Shown one piece after another: positions 47,174 to 56,079 of a stretch of DNA of 64,000 nt (positions are counted from its first letter, which is position 1; the number at the start of each line of letters is the position of its first letter). The notes under the pieces are model-generated. The model was not told the DNA's origin. It saw only the letters and a list, made by a program, of their open reading frames with translations, and made no database searches. This stretch comes from Pyrinomonadaceae bacterium. GTDB lineage: Bacteria > Acidobacteriota > Blastocatellia > Pyrinomonadales > Pyrinomonadaceae. The translations under genes and the position numbers were made by a program. The stretch lies in assembly GCA_019186825.1 (NCBI GenBank), contig JABARP010000002.1, positions 1 through 64,000 on the forward strand, written 5' to 3'.

Positions 47174-48472
47174 ATGCAGATCGCAGTAATTGGTACCGGA
47201 TACGTTGGACTTGTTTCAGGAGCGTGCTTTGCCGAGTTCGGCATCGACGTTACTTGTGTTGATGTTGACGCCGCAAAGATCGACGGCCTCAATAACGGCA
47301 TCATCCCGATCTATGAACCGGGCCTCGATATCCTTGTAAAAGAAAACGTTGCAGCAGGCCGGCTTCATTTCACGACCGACATCAAGGCGGCCGTTGAACG
47401 TTCCCTAGTGGTTTTCCTGGCCGTTGGTACTCCTCCACAAGCGGACGGTACGCCCGACATGAGCTATTACCGCGCGGCCGCAAAGAGCGTCGCCGAAGCT
47501 CTGAACGGTTACAAGGTCCTTGTTACCAAGTCCACGGTCCCGGTCGGGACCGGCGAATGGCTTCGAAAGTTCGTGATCGAAAACTCGGCTGAAGGGACTG
47601 AGTTCGGCGTCGCGTCGAATCCCGAGTTCCTACGCGAAGGAGCCGCGATCGAAGACTTTATGCGGCCGGACCGCGTTGTCATCGGGAGCAATCAGGAACG
47701 CGCTATTGAGGTGATGAAGGAGCTTTATCGCCCGCTTTTCCTTATCGAGACCCCGATCGTCGTGACCTCGCTGGAAGCGGCGGAATTGACCAAGTACGCC
47801 GCAAACGCCTTCCTGGCGACGAAGATCACGTTCATAAATGAGATCGCAAACCTTTGTGATGCAATCGGCTGCGACGTTCATGATGTCGCTCGCGGGATGG
47901 GAATGGACAACCGGATCGGCCGCAAATTCCTGCATCCCGGACCGGGATACGGCGGTTCGTGCTTCCCGAAAGACACGCGAGCACTCACTACGGTCGCTGA
48001 CGACTTTGGAGTTGAAACGCGTATCGTCGACGCCGTTATCGAAGCGAATGAGCGTCAGCGGGATGCGATGCTCGCAAAGATCGAGAAACTCGTCGGTGAA
48101 CTTAACGGCAAGCGTATCGCAGTTCTCGGCCTTTCTTTCAAGCCAGAGACGGACGATATGCGTGAATCACCTGCGACAGATATCATCAAGAAAATGGTCG
48201 AAAAGGGTGCCTCGGTTCAGGCATTTGATCCGGTGGCGATGGACGAGGCAAAGCATGTATTGCCGGAGATCGAATACACTGCGGATGAATACTCTGCGAT
48301 CGATGGTGCTGACGCACTCGTCATCATTACCGAGTGGAATCAATTCCGTGCGCTGAACCTGCAAAAGGTAAAGTCACTGCTCCGGTCGCCAAAGATCGCA
48401 GACCTTCGCAATATCTACGAGCCGGCTACGATGCGGGCCGCAGGATTCGAATACGTTGGCGTCGGCCGCTAG
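47174..48472 (+). CDS. ugd: UDP-glucose 6-dehydrogenase
   Basis: 432 residues. The Rossmann motif IAVIGTGYVGLVSGACFAEF, the region TKSTVPVGTG, the catalytic Cys in GPGYGGSCFPKDTRAL and the C-terminal UDP-binding domain (LGLSFKPETDDMRESPA) are all present. It oxidises UDP-glucose to UDP-glucuronate with two NAD+, a precursor of acidic exopolysaccharides and of UDP-galacturonate. It is followed 24 bases later by an epimerase, so the two probably make one sugar donor. Confidence 0.97.
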   Translation: MQIAVIGTGYVGLVSGACFAEFGIDVTCVDVDAAKIDGLNNGIIPIYEPGLDILVKENVAAGRLHFTTDIKAAVERSLVVFLAVGTPPQADGTPDMSYYRAAAKSVAEALNGYKVLVTKSTVPVGTGEWLRKFVIENSAEGTEFGVASNPEFLREGAAIEDFMRPDRVVIGSNQERAIEVMKELYRPLFLIETPIVVTSLEAAELTKYAANAFLATKITFINEIANLCDAIGCDVHDVARGMGMDNRIGRKFLHPGPGYGGSCFPKDTRALTTVADDFGVETRIVDAVIEANERQRDAMLAKIEKLVGELNGKRIAVLGLSFKPETDDMRESPATDIIKKMVEKGASVQAFDPVAMDEAKHVLPEIEYTADEYSAIDGADALVIITEWNQFRALNLQKVKSLLRSPKIADLRNIYEPATMRAAGFEYVGVGR

Positions 48473-48496
48473 CGGCGTCCTCGCAATAAAATATCT

Positions 48497-49453
48497 ATGC
48501 CAATCGATTCCCCGACAGTTTTGGTCACGGGCGGAGCCGGATTCATCGGCTCCAATCTGGCTGACCGCTTGATCCAGGAAGGAGCCCGCGTACGCATCCT
48601 CGATAATTTTTCGACAGGATTTCGCGAGAATTTAGAAGAGATCTCGGGCAGCTTTGAGTTTATTGAAGGCGATGTTGCCGACGGGACCGTTGTCGCCTCT
48701 GCGATCAAAGATGTAGAGATCGTCTTCCATGAAGCCGCTCTTCCGAGCGTACCGCGTTCGGTCGAAGACCCGGTCTCAACCCATCAGGCATGTGTCGAAG
48801 GTACATTTAATTTGCTGCTCGCAGCAAAGGACGCGGGCGTGCGGCGATTTGTTTACGCAGCTTCGAGTTCGGCGTATGGCGACCAACCAACGCTCCCGAA
48901 ATCTGAGACGATGGCTCCCGCTCCGATGTCCCCTTACGCAGTGGCAAAGCTTACCGGCGAGTACTACGCGTCGGCCTTCTATCGCGTTTATGGGCTCGAA
49001 ACGGTGTCTTTGAGGTACTTCAACGTCTTCGGTCCTAGGCAGAACCCTTCGTCGCCGTACTCAGGCGTCATATCGCGTTTCATTGACGCCCTGATGACCA
49101 ACACACGTCCCGTGATCTATGGTGACGGCGAACAATCGCGTGACTTCACGTTTATCGATAACGTCGTCGACGCGAATTTAAAGGCCGCAAGTTCTGCGAC
49201 CGCTCCCGGCCTTGTGATGAATGCGGCCAACGGCGAACGAATCTCGCTCAATTCTCTTTTATCTACGCTGAAGGAGATAACCGGGAAAGACATTGACGCC
49301 GAATATTTAGATCCACGTACGGGCGACGTGAAGCACTCACAGGCCGACAATTCGCTCGCTGTCCAAACACTTGGCTATAAGAACCTCGTCGGCCTCGAAG
49401 AGGGCCTTCGCAAAACGCTTGCCTGGTGGCAAAATAGCCGCTTCGCTCGATAG
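48497..49453 (+). CDS. NAD-dependent nucleotide-sugar 4-epimerase (SDR family)
   Basis: 318 residues. Extended SDR: NAD motif VTGGAGFIGSNLADRL, active-site SSSAYGD and the catalytic SPYAVAK (YxxxK), then RYFNVFGPRQNP and IYGDGEQSRDFTFIDNVV. The sequence is closest to the WbpP/TviC branch of UDP-sugar 4-epimerases, which act on UDP-GlcNAc, UDP-Glc or uronates. Next to ugd, a UDP-glucuronate 4-epimerase role is also plausible. The exact substrate cannot be read from the sequence. Confidence 0.9.
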   Translation: MPIDSPTVLVTGGAGFIGSNLADRLIQEGARVRILDNFSTGFRENLEEISGSFEFIEGDVADGTVVASAIKDVEIVFHEAALPSVPRSVEDPVSTHQACVEGTFNLLLAAKDAGVRRFVYAASSSAYGDQPTLPKSETMAPAPMSPYAVAKLTGEYYASAFYRVYGLETVSLRYFNVFGPRQNPSSPYSGVISRFIDALMTNTRPVIYGDGEQSRDFTFIDNVVDANLKAASSATAPGLVMNAANGERISLNSLLSTLKEITGKDIDAEYLDPRTGDVKHSQADNSLAVQTLGYKNLVGLEEGLRKTLAWWQNSRFAR

Positions 49454-49514
49454 AGCACTCATCCTTTTGGTGATCTGCGACGCTGGCCGATCTATTCCTA
49501 CTGAAAAAGTTCTA

Positions 49515-49552
49515 AACAAAAAACGGGCGGGACCTAAAGAAGGTACCCGCCC
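49515..49552 (-). terminator. Terminator of the DUF5666/TonB receptor operon
   Basis: On the minus strand GGGCGGGTACC and GGTCCCGCCC pair (one bulge) over a seven-base loop, followed by GTTTTTTG. It lies about 40 bases after the receptor stop; the stem may also stop plus-strand transcripts from the epimerase. Confidence 0.75.
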
Positions 49553-49592
49553 TAGTTTCGGCTCGCTAACCGAGGAGATCTGTCCGCTTTGC

Positions 49593-52541
49593 TTAGAAGC
49601 TAAAGCGGACCTGGAGCTCGATTCGGCGGTTTGCTGATCCACCAGAACCGCCGAATCTACCGAATCCGCCCGACGTGCTGGTCGATTGGCCGAATCGGCT
49701 TGAGCTGAGACTTGAAACCGGGTTTCCAAGATTCACGGTATTCAAGAGATTTGAAAAATTGACCGAGAGGTTAAGGTTGTACGGCTTGCGTCCGCTGCCC
49801 ATACCACCGAAGAATCCGCCGCGGCGCATCATCATTCCACCGCCTGCACCGGAATCTTGTGCATTCTCGTTGGTCTTTCCGAATCCGAAATTCTTCCCTA
49901 CGCGTAGGTTGACCGAGAAGCTTCCCGGGCCCTCGCCGAAGTTACGCGGAATGATCGCATTCGGGTCCTTGCCCGAAACATCGCAGAAAGCATAGTGCAA
50001 TCCCAGCTCTGCACAGCGGGCAGCCAAGGCTCCGTAAGTCGGACGCTCCGTTAGGTATCCATCGCCGTTAGAGTCAAAGCCGGTCGTGATATTGAACGGG
50101 CTTCCCGACGATGCGAAGATGAACGGATTGAGCGATACTCCCCACGGAAGCCCGATGTTTCCGCCGATCACGAAGCGATGTCGAACGTCGTCGCCCGCTC
50201 GTCCCCATTCACCCGCAAAACTATAGCTGTACGCCGGAGCACTGCCTGCACCGTCCGTGTCGCTTTTCTCGAAGCTGAGCGAATAGTTTCCAAAGAACGA
50301 GAACTTTCTCGAGTAATTGTTCCTAAACCCAATGCGGATCTGATTCGACGATGATCTGCCGGTTGCCTCGTATTGCTGGATGTTTCCAAGCGTCGGGTCA
50401 GGCCTCGGGGCAAGCGAGCAGTCAAGCTCGGTCGGGCAGATCGGAGCATTGATGTTCCGCGAACGAAGCTGATTGTACGACTTCGAGATAATGTAGAACG
50501 CCGAGAGCGTCGTCTTGAAAGGCAACTGCCGTTCGACGCCGACCGTCGCCTGCGCGGTATAGGGCGTCTTAAGATCAGGAGCAATGAGCCGCGTCGTGCT
50601 AGAACCCGGAAGAACCGCTAGGATCTGCGAGGGCGTAAGAACGTTCGACACCGAGCCGTCTGGATTAAAGATCGGCTGTGCAAGCAATGCGATGGCTGCG
50701 GCTTGACGCCCCGGATCGGTTTCGTTCGCACTTACGAGAAGGTTCAACTGCGTGATCCCGTCATATCGATGCGCCTGCAGCGTGTAGTTCTCGCTGAAGC
50801 GGTTATAGAAGATGCCCGCGCCGCCGCGAAACACGGTCTTCGCCTGCTTCGAACCGCCAGCTCCCGGCGACCAAGCAAATCCGAATCTCGGCGCAAAGTT
50901 ATAGTCGCTCGAGATGTTCGTCTGATTTTCGTATCGAAGGCCAAAGCTAAGTAGAAGCTGGGGCGAGACACGCCAGTCGTCCGAAACGAAAAGTCCAAGG
51001 TCCTGTTGCGAAACGCTTGCGAGCGGATCGCCGGTTGTCATCGTGAACTGCGTCGGATCGTACTGTGTACCGACCGCACCCAGGAGTTTTGCACGGTACT
51101 GTTCTATAGGCGAGACAAACCCGTCCCCGTTCAGGTCATACGGGCTAGCCCCGACGAATCCCAGGAAGCTAAAGGTCCCGCCATAGTTGTTCTCTGACCG
51201 ATTGTCGATCTTTGTACCGCGGAGCCTGACACCAAACTTGACCGAGTGCTCCATATTCTTGCCCAGAGCGGTCGTCGTATTGTTCGAGATCTCGTATCTC
51301 TGGCTTTCATTGTAGCTATCGCCGATCTGTGCTCCGCCGCCCGTAAAGGCAGACGAGACATTGATCGTCGGGATCGAGTTATCACCCTTCTGGCCGCTCT
51401 TGTCGAACGAATAGCTGAATCGCGTTTCATTCACGGTCTTCGCATTCAAGATCGCCGTCTCAGTGACACGGAGGTCATGTCCAAAGCTTGTCGAATCATA
51501 CTGACGCGAAGCAAGCGACGTCCCGCCAATTCCCTGGTTCTTGCTCGATGAACGGTCGTAGTCGTATCGAACAATAAGGGTGTTCTTATCGTTGATCGAA
51601 TAATCGAGTCGCGGGCCGATCGAGAACCGACGTGTCGGGACTTTATAGTCCTGCGAAAAATTAACGATGTTCAATGAAGGGTCGAGCACGACCGCGTTCA
51701 CGATCGTATTGTTGTCGATATCGCGATTCGAAATATCTACGAAGAAAGATGCCTTCTTCTTGATGATCGGACCCGAAATATTGCCGCCGAAGAAACGCGT
51801 CTGGCTCGGTGCACGGTTCGCAGCGAACGGATTGCGCGAGTTCAACCTTGCATCGTTGAAGTTAAAGAACGCGCTTCCGCGGAAACGGTCGGTTCCCGGC
51901 CGCGTCAGGATCTCGATCCTGCCCCAGCCCAAACGATCGAATTCGGCCGAAAATGGATTCTGATTGATCCGTATCTCACGGATCGATTCTTTTGGCGGAA
52001 GATTACCACCTGTAAAACCATCAATATAGATCTGGCCGCCATCCGGGCCCGATCCCGGACCGGCTAAGGCCTGAAGAGCCGATTGAAGCTCATCCGGATC
52101 GTCCGGCAGAGCATCGAGGTCCTTGCCCTTGAGGACGGTGGCACTCGCGTTGCTGTCTGGTTCGGTCGATACGCCCTGGTCAGTAGTGACGTTAACGGTT
52201 TCCGTCACGCCCGCGACCGTCATCGATACGACCAACTCTTGCTTCTCACCAGCCGCAAGTACGACATCCGGGTTCTCATACGGGGCAAAGTTCGGTGCCT
52301 CCGCTGTAACTGTATAGGTGCCGGCCTGAAGGTTCGCGATCGAAAATTCGCCGCGAGAGTTCGTAACCGCCTTTACTTCTTTGCCTTCTGCATTTACCGC
52401 TTTGACGGTCGCACCCACGACGACCGCTCCAAGACTGTCAACAACTTGACCGGTTATGCTCGCCGCCTTTTGCGCAAAGGCTCCGCCCGCAGAGAAAAGC
52501 AGCAAGGCGCCAAGCAGAGTTATCTTCTTTATGTAGTCCAT
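49593..52541 (-). CDS. TonB-dependent receptor with carboxypeptidase regulatory-like domain
   Basis: 982 residues. Signal peptide (MDYIKKITLLGALLLFSAGG), regulatory-like domain (about 27-110: SITGQVVDSLGAVVVGATVK), plug (about 125-235: LKGKDLDALPDDPDELQ, IYIDGFTGGNLPPKESIREI, GRIEILTRPGTDRFRGSAFF) and barrel to a terminal aromatic (RRIELQVRFSF), typical for outer-membrane insertion. An unusual Met/Gly/Arg-rich stretch (GGGMMMRRGGFFGGMGSGRK) lies near residue 930. The DUF5666 gene is 32 bases upstream and a terminator follows, so the two form an operon. Ligand unknown. It is shorter than the receptor at 1-2858. Confidence 0.94.
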   Translation of the reverse strand: MDYIKKITLLGALLLFSAGGAFAQKAASITGQVVDSLGAVVVGATVKAVNAEGKEVKAVTNSRGEFSIANLQAGTYTVTAEAPNFAPYENPDVVLAAGEKQELVVSMTVAGVTETVNVTTDQGVSTEPDSNASATVLKGKDLDALPDDPDELQSALQALAGPGSGPDGGQIYIDGFTGGNLPPKESIREIRINQNPFSAEFDRLGWGRIEILTRPGTDRFRGSAFFNFNDARLNSRNPFAANRAPSQTRFFGGNISGPIIKKKASFFVDISNRDIDNNTIVNAVVLDPSLNIVNFSQDYKVPTRRFSIGPRLDYSINDKNTLIVRYDYDRSSSKNQGIGGTSLASRQYDSTSFGHDLRVTETAILNAKTVNETRFSYSFDKSGQKGDNSIPTINVSSAFTGGGAQIGDSYNESQRYEISNNTTTALGKNMEHSVKFGVRLRGTKIDNRSENNYGGTFSFLGFVGASPYDLNGDGFVSPIEQYRAKLLGAVGTQYDPTQFTMTTGDPLASVSQQDLGLFVSDDWRVSPQLLLSFGLRYENQTNISSDYNFAPRFGFAWSPGAGGSKQAKTVFRGGAGIFYNRFSENYTLQAHRYDGITQLNLLVSANETDPGRQAAAIALLAQPIFNPDGSVSNVLTPSQILAVLPGSSTTRLIAPDLKTPYTAQATVGVERQLPFKTTLSAFYIISKSYNQLRSRNINAPICPTELDCSLAPRPDPTLGNIQQYEATGRSSSNQIRIGFRNNYSRKFSFFGNYSLSFEKSDTDGAGSAPAYSYSFAGEWGRAGDDVRHRFVIGGNIGLPWGVSLNPFIFASSGSPFNITTGFDSNGDGYLTERPTYGALAARCAELGLHYAFCDVSGKDPNAIIPRNFGEGPGSFSVNLRVGKNFGFGKTNENAQDSGAGGGMMMRRGGFFGGMGSGRKPYNLNLSVNFSNLLNTVNLGNPVSSLSSSRFGQSTSTSGGFGRFGGSGGSANRRIELQVRFSF

Positions 52542-52573
52542 ATGAATCGTATGAATGAAAGTCGCTGAAAATA

Positions 52574-53779
52574 TTAGAAGCCGCTTCCGTCGAGGCCGGG
52601 AATCGTAAATGAACCTTCCAGGCCGCCGCGATTGCCACGTCCCTTACCCGAACCCATCTGAGCGAGGCGAAGGAACGGCTCAACGCCTGCGAGAAGCTTG
52701 AATGCCGTAACATGGCCCGAAGCATCTTCCTTTGTGCTCGAAACCGCGATCGAGTCGCCGGGTTTGAGATCAGCCGTCGTTATGGTCGGAAAGCGGTCCA
52801 ACTTCTCGTCAACGCCGCCGCGCGGCCCGCCATTCATCCCACCGGGACGCTGCCCGCCGGCCCAACCACCGGGACGCTGTCCGCCACCTTGGCGAGGTGA
52901 CTCGGCACCCGAAGGCCTGCCTTGCCCTCCGCCGGCACCTTGGCCGCCGTTGAGCATCGCTGCCTGCATACCTGCGAGGCGTTCGGCATCCTCTGCCGGA
53001 AATCGCTTGAATGTGGTCACCTTGCTGGTTGAGATCGTAACGTCCTTGCCGGTTGCAAAATCTGAAATAACGACCTCGTTCTTCCCTGCATCAACGGACT
53101 TAACTGTCCCTGCGATGGTCCTAAACGACCCGACAAGCACTTTTTCGGCCGTGAATGTGGTGTTATCGGCTCCGCGGTCACCGACCGCCTTCAACATATC
53201 GCCGATACCAATACCCAGAAAATCGGTCGGCTTTGCGTCCTCAAACTGAACGGAATCGTCTGCATAATGCAAGAACTGCGCATTCGGCTTGAATGAGATA
53301 ACGACCGATTGAGAACTCATCAGCCCGCTCACCTTGATCGTTACCGTCCGGTTGATCGCATCGATAGACTCGACCTTTCCGGAGATTCCGCGGGTCTTCC
53401 ATTCGGAAGCTTCTTTTGCTTCTTTTGCCGAAAGTTCAGCACTGCTGACGAGATAGCTGCGAATTGCGTTGCATCCGCCGTCCGCCTTGATCAGACAGGA
53501 GACAATGAGTTTATCGCCGACCTTGATGTCAGCAATGCTCGAAGGGGTAGCCGACCGAAGATTCAGATCCGGAGAGATCTTTTTGTATTCGGTCTTCTCG
53601 GAGAACTCTGCTTTGACCGTCTTCCCGTTCGCATTCAGCGTAGCTGAATCGCTGGAAACCGCCGTTACATCACCGCGCACCAGGACCGGTTTCATGGGGT
53701 CAACGGTCTGTCCGAAGATCTGCGAAACCAAGGCGCTTATAAAAAGTATAAAAATGGATATGATAGCGTTCTGCGTCAT
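52574..53779 (-). CDS. Exported protein with repeated DUF5666-like domains
   Basis: 401 residues with a signal peptide (MTQNAIISIFILFISALVSQ, cleavage near IFGQ). Three related beta-barrel units of about 70-80 residues (PVLVRGDVTAVSSDSATLNA; TRGISGKVESIDAINRTVTI; IAGTVKSVDAGKNEVVISDF) have the DUF5666 pattern. A low-complexity Gly/Gln/Pro/Arg segment (about 280-325) interrupts the third unit, which finishes with KPGDSIAVSSTKEDASGHV. The C-terminus (GLEGSFTIPGLDGSGF) is also Gly-rich. The fold suggests ligand or metal binding outside the cytoplasm, but the function is unknown. It is the first gene of a two-gene operon with the TonB receptor. Confidence 0.82.
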   Translation of the reverse strand: MTQNAIISIFILFISALVSQIFGQTVDPMKPVLVRGDVTAVSSDSATLNANGKTVKAEFSEKTEYKKISPDLNLRSATPSSIADIKVGDKLIVSCLIKADGGCNAIRSYLVSSAELSAKEAKEASEWKTRGISGKVESIDAINRTVTIKVSGLMSSQSVVISFKPNAQFLHYADDSVQFEDAKPTDFLGIGIGDMLKAVGDRGADNTTFTAEKVLVGSFRTIAGTVKSVDAGKNEVVISDFATGKDVTISTSKVTTFKRFPAEDAERLAGMQAAMLNGGQGAGGGQGRPSGAESPRQGGGQRPGGWAGGQRPGGMNGGPRGGVDEKLDRFPTITTADLKPGDSIAVSSTKEDASGHVTAFKLLAGVEPFLRLAQMGSGKGRGNRGGLEGSFTIPGLDGSGF

Positions 53780-53895
53780 ATAGAGTCGTTCCCCCGGTAA
53801 AAGGGTATGACGTAAATACTAGCAGTTAGGTTCGACTTATAATGTAAAGTTGTGTCAACCTTGCGCAAAGATTGCAAAAGAAACGGGAAATTTGC

Positions 53896-54858
53896 CTAGT
53901 TCCGGCCCAATTCCACCTTTGAAGCAGCCATCACGATCAGGCCTATACCGAACGCAAATGTTGCAAACAAAGCGATTGGCCAGATGAGCGGCAGTGAGAG
54001 CACGAGCGTCCAGACAAGGACGCCGGTCAAGGTCGCAAGCGTTTCGGAGCGGTTATTGTCAGGGAATGCGGTCCTTTGGATCCATTTGCCGAGGGAAACA
54101 TGAAGTGCGATCCGGCCAAAAACATACCCAAAGAGCAATAAAAGCAGACAAAGGCCGATAGCGGCCGCTGAGAGAAAATTCGGCAACATCATTGCACTCG
54201 CGACAACAACAACGCCGGTAAACATAAATACACCAGCCCCGATCGCTCCGATCTTGACAGGTGTTAGGTTAAGCTTCGCCGCAGCTCGCCCGACCGCTCC
54301 CGGAGCTATCGTTGCAAAAACTATGGAGATTATGAACCAGATGAGAGCGAGTACAAGCCTCTGTGCGAAAAAAGCCAGTGAAACCGAAGGCGAAAGCAGG
54401 CTAGACGGATTCTGAGCGATACCCTTCAACTGTTCTTCAAGCATTCCGAAGACGACGGTCTGCTTCCCTTCTTCACGGGCAGGCTTCTCAGCCTCCGACT
54501 TATACGAGCCGCCGATCACGATAACGTCTCCGCCGACGTATCCGTCCCGCTTTTGAACCACGTTTCCGCCGATCGTCGCGACATCGCCTTCGATGCGGCC
54601 CTCGACGACAACGTCGCCGCCGACCGCAAGGACTCCCTTCGCACATTTTCGAACGGTAACGGATTTCCCGAACGCGTACACCTCCTGCTCAGGAGCGTCG
54701 CCCACGGTGATCATCTTTTGGTCCTCAGAAACGGATATCTCGGGGTGTGCAAAAACGGACTGCGAAAGGGCCGCGACGCCTATCAGTAGCAATAGAAAAC
54801 TGAATATCGTCCTTCGGCGCTTCGCACCAGGAGTTTGGGGGCTAAGTTCACGTTTCAC
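53896..54858 (-). CDS. Membrane protein with bactofilin-like N-terminal beta-repeat domain
   Basis: 320 residues. A leader helix (about 15-37) precedes a region (about 65-125) of short beta-repeats resembling the polymer-forming bactofilin/DUF8173 type (GVLAVGGDVVVEGRIEGDVA, TIGGNVVQKRDGYVGGDVIV). After a linker, about four to five transmembrane helices follow (about 170-320). Its start lies three bases after the anti-sigma stop, so it is the last gene of the sigma operon and a likely effector or partner of that regulatory pair. Similar proteins are common beside ECF sigma/anti-sigma pairs in Acidobacteriota and neighbours; the function is unproven. Confidence 0.8.
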   Translation of the reverse strand: MKRELSPQTPGAKRRRTIFSFLLLLIGVAALSQSVFAHPEISVSEDQKMITVGDAPEQEVYAFGKSVTVRKCAKGVLAVGGDVVVEGRIEGDVATIGGNVVQKRDGYVGGDVIVIGGSYKSEAEKPAREEGKQTVVFGMLEEQLKGIAQNPSSLLSPSVSLAFFAQRLVLALIWFIISIVFATIAPGAVGRAAAKLNLTPVKIGAIGAGVFMFTGVVVVASAMMLPNFLSAAAIGLCLLLLLFGYVFGRIALHVSLGKWIQRTAFPDNNRSETLATLTGVLVWTLVLSLPLIWPIALFATFAFGIGLIVMAASKVELGRN

Positions 54859-54861
54859 GGA

Positions 54862-55437
54862 TCAGAAAAGGGGACGCAAGATCTTGCGGAAAGGTATCAG
54901 CCTTACCGCAAGGAAGAGCATACCGGCTGCTCCAACGACCCCGAACATCGCCATAATCTCGCCGGTAGGTGCCAGAATACGTACAAACGACCGTACAAGG
55001 ACGACAACTCCGATCAGGAAGGAATATGCCATCTGCGTAGCAAATGCCCCGATCGCCGCGATCTTCTGCAAGAGTGACCCTGCGGCACCAAAAAGCTCCA
55101 TACCTTCAGCACCAAGTATGAAGAGCGAGAAAAGGAGAAGCGAACTAATAATAAAGACGGCGTTAAAACGTTCTTTCCAGGGACGAAGCCCGACAACGTG
55201 ATTCTCGGCCGTCGTTACGATCTTTTTCGTAAAGTCATGCGGGAGCTCAAGATCCTTGTCCGGGCCGCGAAGGCCGGTCTCCAGCAATCGCAAGAACTGT
55301 TTCTGGGCATTCAATTCACCACGACAAGCCGAACACACAGCAACATGGCTCTCGACCGCCTGATCAGCGTGCGCGTCCAGCTCGCCGTCAACATAACCGG
55401 CAAGGTCGAATTTTTCGCAATCAGCTGCGCCCATCAT
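54862..55437 (-). CDS. Anti-sigma factor with zinc-finger (ZAS) domain
   Basis: 191 residues. The ZAS motif H31-x3-C35-x2-C38 (SHVAVCSACRG) with Cys7 lies in the cytoplasmic N-terminal part, followed by about three hydrophobic helices (about 90-190). Such proteins hold their cognate ECF sigma at the membrane until a signal frees it. The start overlaps the stop of the sigma gene by one base (TGATG), and the bactofilin-like gene follows three bases after its stop. Confidence 0.9.
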   Translation of the reverse strand: MMGAADCEKFDLAGYVDGELDAHADQAVESHVAVCSACRGELNAQKQFLRLLETGLRGPDKDLELPHDFTKKIVTTAENHVVGLRPWKERFNAVFIISSLLLFSLFILGAEGMELFGAAGSLLQKIAAIGAFATQMAYSFLIGVVVLVRSFVRILAPTGEIMAMFGVVGAAGMLFLAVRLIPFRKILRPLF

Positions 55438-56042
55438 CAGATCCCGTCAAACCCTCGCTTAACAAAAAGTTCGCGCATCATTTCGCGTGCGCGGAATAGC
55501 CTGTTCTTCACCGTACCAAGCGGAAGTCCGGTAATGTCCTTGATCTCGTCGTAGCTAAGATCGTGCGAATGCCTCAGAACGATCAGATCACGGTAAGCCG
55601 GCGGCAAACAACGCACTACGGATTCGATCTCTTTCCGCCATTCATTTCGCTCCCGCTCTTGCTCCGGATTCGGTGCTTTCGATTCAAGCTGCAGTTCGAA
55701 CGCGCCTTCGTCATTCTCTGTCTCAATACTTTGGGTCGAGATGGCATTCCGACGGATATGATCGATCGCCGCATTATGGGCAATGCGATAAAGCCAGGTC
55801 GAGAATTTGTAATCCGAGCTATATTTGTTTAGCGAGTTGTAAACCTTTATGAAGACTTCCTGCGTGACGTCGAGCGAAGATTCAAAATCGCCGAGCATCC
55901 TGTAGATGTAGCCGGTGATCGGCCGCTGATACCTTCGCACCAGTTCTTCGAAATGATCGTTCCCGCCGCGCAGCGACGTCGCAATAAGCTCCGTATCAGA
56001 GAGCTCGGCGACCTGAACAAGGCTGATCGAGGCAGAGGTCAT
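55437..56042 (-). CDS. ECF sigma factor (RpoE-like)
   Basis: 201 residues. Sigma region 2 (about 25-95: FEELVRRYQRPITGYIYRML, SSLDVTQEVFIKVYNSLNKY, FSTWLYRIAHNAAIDHIRR) and region 4 (about 140-192: LPPAYRDLIVLRHSHDLSYD, LPLGTVKNRLFRAREMMREL) are complete, with no region 3, as in ECF sigmas. An acidic linker separates them. It is translationally coupled to its anti-sigma factor. The PilM-like gene ends 37 bases upstream on the same strand, so read-through from the secretin operon is possible. A conserved ECF-type promoter upstream could not be identified by eye. Confidence 0.95.
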   Translation of the reverse strand: MTSASISLVQVAELSDTELIATSLRGGNDHFEELVRRYQRPITGYIYRMLGDFESSLDVTQEVFIKVYNSLNKYSSDYKFSTWLYRIAHNAAIDHIRRNAISTQSIETENDEGAFELQLESKAPNPEQERERNEWRKEIESVVRCLPPAYRDLIVLRHSHDLSYDEIKDITGLPLGTVKNRLFRAREMMRELFVKRGFDGI

Positions 56043-56079
56043 ATTCAGAGAGTACTACGGTATTTTGCGAAAAAAGGTT

